Below are positions 1 to 6,474 of a stretch of 8,122 nucleotides of DNA, piece by piece. The stretch lies in NCBI GenBank assembly GCA_017555925.1, contig JAFZFL010000001.1:1-8122 (forward strand), written 5' to 3'. Position 1 is the first letter of the stretch; each line of letters opens with the position of its first letter. A model generated the notes under the pieces. That model saw only the letters and a list, made by a program, of their open reading frames with translations. It made no database searches and had not been told where the DNA came from. This DNA is from Bacteroidales bacterium (GTDB lineage Bacteria; Bacteroidota; Bacteroidia; Bacteroidales; UBA932). Position numbers and translations under genes: made by a program.

Positions 1-2001
1 CCGGAGTGTGTTAAGGCTGTCCTTAAAAATCTTTATGAGAAAAATAATCTTGAGGGTGCATATTTGATTGGTGATATTCCAATTGCTATGGTAACAAGAG
101 CAAATCATCTTGCTACTGCATTTAAAATGGATGAGAGAGAGTATCCAATGTGGAGAGCCTCTATTCCTACCGACAGATTTTATGATGATTTTGATTTGGA
201 ATTTACTCCAATCAAAGACTCAATAGATGGTTTGAAACATTATTATCAAATGGCCCCAGAGTCTGCTCAATATATTGAGTGTGATATTTATACAGGCCGT
301 TTGAAACCACTTGCCGGCAATGGTGACAAATATGCACAGATAAGCAAATATTTGAAAAAGGCTGTTGCTGCCCATAAAGAGCATAATCATTTTGATACAT
401 TTGTATCCTATACAGGTTATGGCTCATATTCTGAGTGTTTGAAGGCTTGGAGAGCAGAGCAGCAGATTTTGCATGAGCAGTTCCCAGGTGTCTTTACAAA
501 GTATAACACTGCCAAATTTATCCGTTTTTCAATGGATCCTTATACAAAGGATTATGTTCTTAGAGAGCTAAGACGTCCTGAGTTGGATTTTATGGTAATC
601 CATGCACACGGTTTGCCTAACAAACAGGCTCTATGTGAAATTCCTAATCATTTGTCAAGAGATTTTGATCAGACACCATATATTGGTTATGAAATCAGAG
701 AGGGTTTGAGAAGCAAACGCGAAAGAGAAAATAATCGTGCTCAGGCTTTGATTGAGAAATGGGGCTTGGATTCAACTTGGTATGCTGGTTACAATACACC
801 TGAGGTTATAGCTAAAGACTCAACAGAAAAGGCTCAAACAGAGATTTTGATTGATGATATTAATGCAGTAAAACCTAATCCAAGATTTATCATTATGGAT
901 TGCTGTTTCAATGGCGATTACAGATATGACGATTTTATTGCAGGTAAATATATTATGGCAGACGGTAAAACAGTTGCCGCTTTTGCAAATAGTGTTAATG
1001 TTATTCAAGATGGTTCAACATTTGACTTGATGGGTCTGTTTGGCCAGGGTATAAGATTGGGTAACTGGGCAAAATACAATAATATTCTTGAGTCGCACAT
1101 TATAGGTGACCCTACATTCCATTATACAGCTCCTCATAGCCATGGCACTCATGCGCAGGCTCAAGGTGCTCATAATCATTCTCACGAGATTAATGATATG
1201 ATGGCTGTAAATGATATTGATTTCTGGGTTGCCCATATGAATGCCAAGAATCCGGAGTTCCAAAATGTAGCTCTTATCAAACTTGTAGAGAATAACTATA
1301 AAGGTGTTGAGAAGATTCTGTTGGAGAGATTTAAGGAGTCTGATTATGCAATTGTACGTTATAATGCAATGAGGTTGTTGGAGAAACTTAATGTGCCTGA
1401 ATATAGAGAGGCTCTTAAGATTGCTACTAATGACGGTTTTGAGTTTACTAGACGTATTGCAGTAAACAGAATGGGATTCTGTGGTGATGTGGAGTTTATT
1501 CCATATTTGATTGAGGCTTATGTAAATGACTATAATGCATTGCGTATTAAATTCAATATCTCTGAGGCTTTGAAATCATTTGATAAGAAACTTGTAGAGG
1601 CAGAGATTGAGAAATACTTTGCAGGAAGAGACAGATTCTTGACAGAAAGAATTAAAAAAGAGCTTATTGAGCTTGTTTCACATGACTCGGCAGCAGCTTC
1701 ACTATCTGATATGAAAGATCCTAAAGTGAGTGTAGAAGACAAGATATACAGAGCCAAGGCTTTGCGTAACCGTCCTTATCACCAGAATATTGATGAGATT
1801 TTGACAATTGTACAGGATGAAAATACTGCTCCTGAGTTCAGACAATATCTTGTTGAGTCTTTGGGTTGGTTCAGAAAATCATTCAAAGCTGAGCAGATAC
1901 TTTCTGTTATGGAAAAAATGCTTGCAGAGAAACAATTTGTTACTCCAGAGATGGAGCAAGAGTTGAAACGTGCCTGCGCAAAACTTAAATCGGAGAAGTA
2001 A
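1..2001 (+). CDS. Exported C25/caspase-like cysteine peptidase with HEAT repeats, copy 1 (5' partial)
   Basis: The reading frame is open from base 1 and gives 666 residues; aligned to copy 3, about 75 N-terminal residues including the signal peptide lie outside the window. It is probably an exported cysteine endopeptidase of clan CD (gingipain C25-like); the substrate is unknown. Seen: a LIGDIP strand-loop near residues 22-27, a DRFYDDFDLEF acidic motif near 57-67, a GRL segment near 99, HAHG with the likely catalytic His203, DCCFNG with the likely nucleophile Cys302, and GDPTFHY at 369-375, which closes the peptidase domain. A His-rich linker (379-395) follows, then HEAT-like helical pairs from about residue 405 to the end, with LRN..YH and LGWF (621-624) motifs shared by the other copies. 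The TTG at 64 is internal, because homology continues upstream of it. It ends 5 bp before copy 2. The fold assignment rests on motif pattern, not on a search. Confidence 0.85.
   Translation, partial: PECVKAVLKNLYEKNNLEGAYLIGDIPIAMVTRANHLATAFKMDEREYPMWRASIPTDRFYDDFDLEFTPIKDSIDGLKHYYQMAPESAQYIECDIYTGRLKPLAGNGDKYAQISKYLKKAVAAHKEHNHFDTFVSYTGYGSYSECLKAWRAEQQILHEQFPGVFTKYNTAKFIRFSMDPYTKDYVLRELRRPELDFMVIHAHGLPNKQALCEIPNHLSRDFDQTPYIGYEIREGLRSKRERENNRAQALIEKWGLDSTWYAGYNTPEVIAKDSTEKAQTEILIDDINAVKPNPRFIIMDCCFNGDYRYDDFIAGKYIMADGKTVAAFANSVNVIQDGSTFDLMGLFGQGIRLGNWAKYNNILESHIIGDPTFHYTAPHSHGTHAQAQGAHNHSHEINDMMAVNDIDFWVAHMNAKNPEFQNVALIKLVENNYKGVEKILLERFKESDYAIVRYNAMRLLEKLNVPEYREALKIATNDGFEFTRRIAVNRMGFCGDVEFIPYLIEAYVNDYNALRIKFNISEALKSFDKKLVEAEIEKYFAGRDRFLTERIKKELIELVSHDSAAASLSDMKDPKVSVEDKIYRAKALRNRPYHQNIDEILTIVQDENTAPEFRQYLVESLGWFRKSFKAEQILSVMEKMLAEKQFVTPEMEQELKRACAKLKSEK
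1135..1185 (+). other. Histidine-rich linker in copy 1
   Basis: Residues 379-395 of the visible copy 1 protein hold six His among 17 residues (HSHGTH, then HNHSH), exactly between the end of the peptidase domain (GDPTFHY) and the HEAT part. Copies 2, 3 and 4 have ordinary linkers here. Spaced His of this kind can bind zinc, nickel or copper; metal binding is inference. Confidence 0.7.
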
Positions 2002-2006
2002 TTGAT

Positions 2007-3590
2007 ATGGTTATGAAAAGAATATTATTATTTATTATAGCTGCAATTATTTGCACAGGACAGATTTTTGCGCAAAAAGTTAAAGTAACAAAACCCGTTA
2101 CTAAACAGAGTAACTCTTTTGCCATTGTTATTGATAATGTAACTTATGACAAATGTGGCAATGAGGTAAGAGCTTATAGAGATGCTTTGGAGGCCGACGG
2201 TTTGGCTACATATATAATTTCAGGAGCTTGGGAGAACCCTGATCAGGTTAAGGCTCACATCAAAAAAGTTTATGCAAAAGCCAAAAATTTTGAAGGAGTA
2301 GTATTTGTTGGTGATGTTCCTTACGTAATGGTACGTAATGCACAACACATGACTACAGCATTCAAGATGGATGAGAAAAAATTCCCTATTGATGAGTCTT
2401 CTGTATGTTCAGACCGTTTTTATGATGATTTGCACCTTGAGTTTGAATACCTTGAGAAGGATTCTACAAATTCAAACAAATTCTGGTACAAACTTACCGA
2501 GAATTCTCCTCAACATTTGAACCCTAACTTCTATTCTGGCCGTATTTTCTATCCTCCTATGTTGGGTGGTGACAAATATGAAGCAATTTCCAAATATTTG
2601 AAAAAGGCTGTAGAGGCCAAGAAGAACCCAGAGCTTCTTGACAATATGGTTACATTTGCCGGTCACGGTTACAATGGAGACTGTCTTTTGGTATGGCAGG
2701 ATGAGAAGATTGCAATGAATGAGAACTTCCCATTCTTGGGCAAGAACCATTCAAATGCAAAACATTTGAGCTTCAGAATGTCACCATATATGAAATATGA
2801 GTTGTTTGATGAGATTGAGAGACCTGGTATTGATGCTTTCTTCTTTAATGAGCATGGTTCTATTGACAAACAGCATATTTCTGGTGGTCCTGAAAATGTA
2901 TATTCTACAGACGAGCGTCTCGCTGCTTTGAGATCACAGGTTAATGGTGAGCTAATGTTTATTCCTAAAGCACAAAGGGAAGAGGTTAAGAAGAAATTTT
3001 TGGCTGATTATGGATTGAATGAGAACTTCTTTACTGCTAAAGCTGAGACAAATACACCAAATGTAGAGGAGGCTAAAGGTGATAAAGATGTTACAATCTT
3101 CAGTTTGGACGATATTAAAAAGTTGAAACCTACTCCAAGATTTGTAATGTTCAATGCTTGCTACAATGGTTCATTCCACCGTCCTGGTTATGTTTCCGGA
3201 TACTATATTTTTGGTGATGGCAGAACAGTTGTTTGCCAGGGTAATACTGTTAACGTTCTTCAAGACCGTTGGACTTATGAGATGGTAGGTCTTATCTCTC
3301 ATGGTGTAAGAATTGGTGAGTACAACAGAATGATTGCCTCTTTGGAGGGACATATCATTGGTGACCCTACTTTCCACTTCCGTGAGCAGGAGGGAAGCAC
3401 TCTTAGACAAGATGCAGTTGCTAAAGCAAATGATGCAGCTTACTGGGAGGCACTTCTTGAGGCTCCATATGCAGATATCCAATCTTTGGCATTGAGAAGA
3501 CTTACAGATATGGGTGCTATTGAGTCGTTTGATATTCTTTCTCATATGAAGAGATGTGAGTTTGGTTCTACACGTATGGAGTGTATCTAA
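2007..3590 (+). CDS. Exported C25/caspase-like cysteine peptidase, copy 2, N-terminal part cut by an in-frame stop
   Basis: This frame gives 527 residues holding a complete-looking peptidase domain and only the start of the HEAT region. The N-terminus is a classical Sec signal peptide: Met-Lys-Arg, a hydrophobic core at residues 6-16, and probable cleavage after Ala22 (IFA|QK). The start could be the ATG at 2007 or the ATG at 2013, which gives MKRILLF; the second has a more usual signal-peptide n-region. The peptidase motifs are FVGDVP near 102-107, DRFYDDLHLEF, GRIF, NEHG with likely catalytic His283, NACYNG with likely nucleophile Cys385, and GDPTFHF at 452-458. Translation stops at TAA 3588-3590 exactly where copies 3 and 4 have Lys (AAA) and copy 1 has Arg, and the same frame then continues to 4211. 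The product should fold as a peptidase but lacks about 200 residues of HEAT repeat. It begins 5 bp after copy 1, which suggests a shared transcript. Confidence 0.85.
   Translation: MVMKRILLFIIAAIICTGQIFAQKVKVTKPVTKQSNSFAIVIDNVTYDKCGNEVRAYRDALEADGLATYIISGAWENPDQVKAHIKKVYAKAKNFEGVVFVGDVPYVMVRNAQHMTTAFKMDEKKFPIDESSVCSDRFYDDLHLEFEYLEKDSTNSNKFWYKLTENSPQHLNPNFYSGRIFYPPMLGGDKYEAISKYLKKAVEAKKNPELLDNMVTFAGHGYNGDCLLVWQDEKIAMNENFPFLGKNHSNAKHLSFRMSPYMKYELFDEIERPGIDAFFFNEHGSIDKQHISGGPENVYSTDERLAALRSQVNGELMFIPKAQREEVKKKFLADYGLNENFFTAKAETNTPNVEEAKGDKDVTIFSLDDIKKLKPTPRFVMFNACYNGSFHRPGYVSGYYIFGDGRTVVCQGNTVNVLQDRWTYEMVGLISHGVRIGEYNRMIASLEGHIIGDPTFHFREQEGSTLRQDAVAKANDAAYWEALLEAPYADIQSLALRRLTDMGAIESFDILSHMKRCEFGSTRMECI
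3588..3590 (+). other. In-frame TAA interrupting copy 2
   Basis: The frame starting at 2007 continues through this TAA to a second TAA at 4209-4211, giving 734 sense-equivalent positions plus this stop, almost the same total as the 732 aa of copy 3. Across the stop, copy 2 aligns with copies 1 and 3 without any gap from MEC to the D-Y-E-RR segment. The equivalent codon is AAA in copies 3 and 4, so one A-to-T change explains it. No frameshift or second stop follows. A recent nonsense mutation or a base-calling error is most likely; readthrough is possible but unsupported. Confidence 0.85.
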
Positions 3591-3593
3591 CTT

Positions 3594-4211
3594 TTGAGCC
3601 GCTTCCGTGACGACAATTATATTGAAGCAATTAAGACCGGTATGTACGACAGCTATGAGATTACTCGTAGAAATGCTGTTGATTATGCTTGGAGAGCGGG
3701 TGATACAAGATTGTCTGAGGCTATTATGGATGTATTTGTAAAATACCCTGAGTCTCAACGTGTTAACTATAATATTCAAAAAGCAATCTCACTTTATCCT
3801 GAGGCTTCAATGAAAGAGGCTTTGCAGAAGGTTATTCCTACAATGACAGACTTTGATATGGATAAAGCTGTTAAGAATGCAGAGGATATGATCAAAACCC
3901 AACAGGCTGCAAAGACAAGAGCTGCAAAGACTTTGTTCAATAAGAAAGCTCCTCTAAGTTCAAGAATTGCTGCATCGCGCGGTATGAGAAATGCTACTTA
4001 TCACGAGCTTATACCTCAGGTACTTGAGCTTGCTGCAGACAAGAGCGAGGACTTGGAGTTGAGATTGAATGTGGTTGAGATGTTGGGCTGGTTCAACAAA
4101 TCTATGCATTGTAAGACTATCAGCGATGGTTGTGCAGAGATTTTGAAAGACAAATCTATTGAGCCTGAGCTACGTGCAGAGCTTATTCAAACTATCAACA
4201 GAGTTAAATAA
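3594..4211 (+). pseudogene. HEAT-repeat C-terminal fragment of copy 2
   Basis: This is the downstream part of the interrupted copy 2, in the same frame as the peptidase part. It encodes about 205 residues of HEAT-like helical repeats: DSYEITRRNAVDYAWRAGDT near residues 19-38 is a typical VR..A...L..-type helix pair, and the GMRN..YH and LGWF (164-167) motifs match the ends of copies 1 and 3. It has no signal peptide, so if made separately it would stay in the cytoplasm. Possible starts are TTG 3594, one codon after the stop, or ATG 3642; neither has a recognisable ribosome binding site, and translational coupling from the upstream stop would be needed. It could therefore be a dead fragment, a reinitiated HEAT-only protein, or part of an intact gene if the stop is a sequencing error. 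It is followed 20 bp later by copy 3. Confidence 0.65.
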
Positions 4212-4231
4212 CTTTTTAATCACATAAATGT

Positions 4232-6430
4232 ATGTTAAAGAAAGTTAATATGTTATTGATTATGGCTGTGCTTTTGCCGGTGCTTGCACTGGCAAAGCCA
4301 ACCATAGTTAAACCTACAATCAAAAGTGTTACCTCTTTTGCAATTGTTGTAGACAATGCAACACTTGAGGCTATCCGTTCAAGTGTGGAGGCTTATAGAG
4401 ATGCTATTGAGAAGGATGGTCTTGCTACATATATTGTTTCTGACAATTGGTGCTGTCCGGACGATATCAAGGCAATACTTGTTAAACTTGCTAAAGGCAA
4501 GATGCCTATTGAGGGTGCTGTATTCCTTGGTGATATTCCTGTTGCGATGACCCGTGACAACCAGCATCTGGCTTCTGCTTTCAAAGGTGATCAAAATAAG
4601 GATTGGAAAGAGTATTCATCTCCTTCTGACCGTTTTTATGATGATTTTGATTTGAAATGGAACTTTATCAAACAAGATGAGGATCTTCCTCACCTTTTCT
4701 ACTACTCTTTGAGAGCAGATTCTCCTCAGAAAGTATGTACTGATATCTATTCAGGCAGAATTAGAGCTACCGGAGATGACAAATATAAAAAATTGGAGAA
4801 ATATCTGGCTAAAGTTGTAGCTGCACATGCAGAGAACAACAAGTTGGATGATTTCTTGCTTTTCCGCGGTAATGCTTATAATTCAGAGAGTAAAGAGGGT
4901 TGGGCAGGCGAGCAGATTACACTTAGAGAGCAAATACCATCTTTGTTCACTTATGGCAATACAGCCCGTTTCCTTGATTTTGAAACAAAATACCCTGTGA
5001 AGAGCTATCTTCTAGAGTATTTGAGACGTCCTACTTTGGATGTTGCTCTTGGTCATCACCATGGTTCTGTTACAAGACAGTATTTGAACAACAATCAGAA
5101 TGCAGCATCTGTTTCTGAGGCTATTGAGATGGTAAAGTTGTACTTGAGATCTAAAGTACGTAGAGAAAAGGGCGATAAAGCTGCTGCAATGGAGAAATGG
5201 GCTGCAGAGGTAGGTGTACCTGTAAGCTGGGTAGATACTACTGCTGCTACAGCAGAGGCAGACAAGCGTTTCCAGAGAGAGATGGATATCTATCTTGAGG
5301 ATATTTACGAGAATAATTTGAATCCTCGTTTCATTATGCACGATGCTTGCTACAACGGTTCTTTCCATAAAGATGATTGTGTTGCAAATGCATATCTTTT
5401 CTGTGATGGTAATACAGTTGCAGCCCATGGAAATACTTTGAACAGTATTCAGGACAAGCATCCTAATGCATATTTGGGTCTTTTGGCCAGCGGTTTGCGT
5501 ATTGGCCAGTGGGCACGTTATGCACAGAACTTCTTGGGTGCGCACCTTGTTGGAGACCCTACTTACAAGTTTGCAAATACTTCTACTCCTGATATAGACA
5601 TTAATACTGTATTGGCAGTGGAGGGCGGCAATAATGAGTTCTGGCTCAATATTATAAAGAACAACAAGTATGCTGAGACAGGTTCAGACTGGATTGCTAT
5701 GGCTGTTAGAAAACTTGCAGACAACAAATATGAGAATCTTGAGCAACTTGCAATGGAGGTTTACAAGACTTCTCCATTTGGAAGTGTTAGAATGGAGTGC
5801 TTCAAAGCTCTATGCGGCATGAATGCCTCTAACAGAAATGAACTTCTTATTCTTGGTTTGAACGACAGCTATGAGCTTGTAAGACGTTTCTGTGCAGATT
5901 ATATTGGCGGTTGTGGAGATGCTGAGCTTCTTCCGGCTCTTGTAAACGCAGCAATAAATGACAGAATTTCTGTACGTGTTGAGTATCGCGCTTCCGATAA
6001 TCTTATGCTTTATCCTAAAGAGGATGTAGTTGCTGAGGTTAAAAAGCAATTGGCTGAAAACAAACATATTATTGACCCTGAAGCTACAATGAAGTGTATA
6101 ATGAGCAGTGCAGATTGGGTTGGGAGAAGAATTGATGCTATTCTCAATACCTTCACCGACAGTTCTGTTCCTCATGCAGAGAGAGCCCAGAATATTTCAA
6201 CTCTAAGGAATTACAATTATCATCATATTGTTCCTCAGATTATTGCATTTATTGAAGATGCTTCACAACCATCAGATTTGAGAGTTGCAGCAATTGAGGC
6301 TTTGGGTTGGTTCAGAGCTTCTTACCAGAATGGCAAGATTGCAGAGGCTTGTACAAGATTGATGAAGTCAGATGCACCTCAAGAGGTGAAAAATGAGGCA
6401 GAGAAGACTCTTGGCCGTCTTCAATTCTAA
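4232..6430 (+). CDS. Exported C25/caspase-like cysteine peptidase with HEAT repeats, copy 3 (complete)
   Basis: The 732-residue protein is the intact reference for the array. It opens with a Sec signal peptide, probable cleavage after Ala21 (ALA|KP). The peptidase domain runs from about residue 32 to 447: TSFAIVVD strand near 34-41, FLGDIPVAM at 98-106, SDRFYDDFDL at 132-141, DIYSGRIR at 171-178, GHHHG with likely catalytic His277, HDACYNG with likely nucleophile Cys373, and GDPTYKF at 441-447. The order (GD loop, acidic Tyr motif, GR segment, His-Gly, Cys, GDP) resembles gingipain-type C25 peptidases. An NNEFW motif starts the HEAT-like C-terminal half, which ends with LRN..YH and LGWF (691-694). 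No type IX secretion C-terminal domain is visible at the end, so the protein is probably periplasmic or Sec-exported. ATG 4232 is chosen because it gives the signal peptide and matches the start of copy 4 (MLRKVN). The substrate is unknown. Confidence 0.88.
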   Translation: MLKKVNMLLIMAVLLPVLALAKPTIVKPTIKSVTSFAIVVDNATLEAIRSSVEAYRDAIEKDGLATYIVSDNWCCPDDIKAILVKLAKGKMPIEGAVFLGDIPVAMTRDNQHLASAFKGDQNKDWKEYSSPSDRFYDDFDLKWNFIKQDEDLPHLFYYSLRADSPQKVCTDIYSGRIRATGDDKYKKLEKYLAKVVAAHAENNKLDDFLLFRGNAYNSESKEGWAGEQITLREQIPSLFTYGNTARFLDFETKYPVKSYLLEYLRRPTLDVALGHHHGSVTRQYLNNNQNAASVSEAIEMVKLYLRSKVRREKGDKAAAMEKWAAEVGVPVSWVDTTAATAEADKRFQREMDIYLEDIYENNLNPRFIMHDACYNGSFHKDDCVANAYLFCDGNTVAAHGNTLNSIQDKHPNAYLGLLASGLRIGQWARYAQNFLGAHLVGDPTYKFANTSTPDIDINTVLAVEGGNNEFWLNIIKNNKYAETGSDWIAMAVRKLADNKYENLEQLAMEVYKTSPFGSVRMECFKALCGMNASNRNELLILGLNDSYELVRRFCADYIGGCGDAELLPALVNAAINDRISVRVEYRASDNLMLYPKEDVVAEVKKQLAENKHIIDPEATMKCIMSSADWVGRRIDAILNTFTDSSVPHAERAQNISTLRNYNYHHIVPQIIAFIEDASQPSDLRVAAIEALGWFRASYQNGKIAEACTRLMKSDAPQEVKNEAEKTLGRLQF

Positions 6431-6441
6431 ATTTAACGATA

Positions 6442-6455
6442 TGCCCCTTGGGGCA
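6442..6455 (+). terminator. Possible weak terminator or attenuator hairpin between copies 3 and 4
   Basis: TGCCCC-TT-GGGGCA is a perfect 6-bp inverted repeat (effectively a 5-bp stem with a 4-base loop), the only GC-rich palindrome in an AT-rich gap. It starts 12 bp after the copy 3 stop. A run of five T (6466-6470) follows, but 10 bases away, so it is not a standard intrinsic terminator. It may reduce transcription into copy 4, stabilise the upstream mRNA 3' end, or do nothing. Confidence 0.35.
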
Positions 6456-6474
6456 ATAGTATTAATTTTTGATT

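Noticed and set aside
64..66. TTG as the start of copy 1
   Set aside because: The frame is open to base 1 and the upstream residues (PECVKAVL...LEGAYLIGD) align with copy 3, so this Leu is internal.
2037..2075. Lipoprotein signal in copy 2 (Cys16)
   Set aside because: The residues before Cys are Ala-Ile-Ile, lacking the small residue needed at -1 of a lipobox; signal peptidase I cleavage after Ala22 fits better.
3588..3590. TAA as a reassigned sense codon
   Set aside because: TAA also ends copies 1, 2 and 3 at positions matching their aligned C-termini, and Bacteroidota use the standard bacterial code.
3171..3779. 202-codon open frame on the - strand
   Set aside because: It lies antisense to conserved copy 2 sequence, spans the stop region, is rich in Cys, Ile, Ser and Thr without domain character, and has no start context. 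It is a shadow frame.
4228..4248. Six-codon ORF overlapping the copy 3 start (ATG at 4228)
   Set aside because: It is very short and out of frame; chance ATG overlap in AT-rich sequence is a sufficient explanation.
5012..5545. 177-codon open frame on the - strand, with a similar one at 7624-7860
   Set aside because: The two resemble each other only because copies 3 and 4 are paralogous on the + strand; both are fully antisense to the Cys-motif region.
6461..6474. Bacteroides-type -7 promoter (TAnnTTTG) before copy 4
   Set aside because: The TTTTTG run is off by one base from the consensus and ends only 4 bases before the ATG; no convincing -33 TTTG partner was found.
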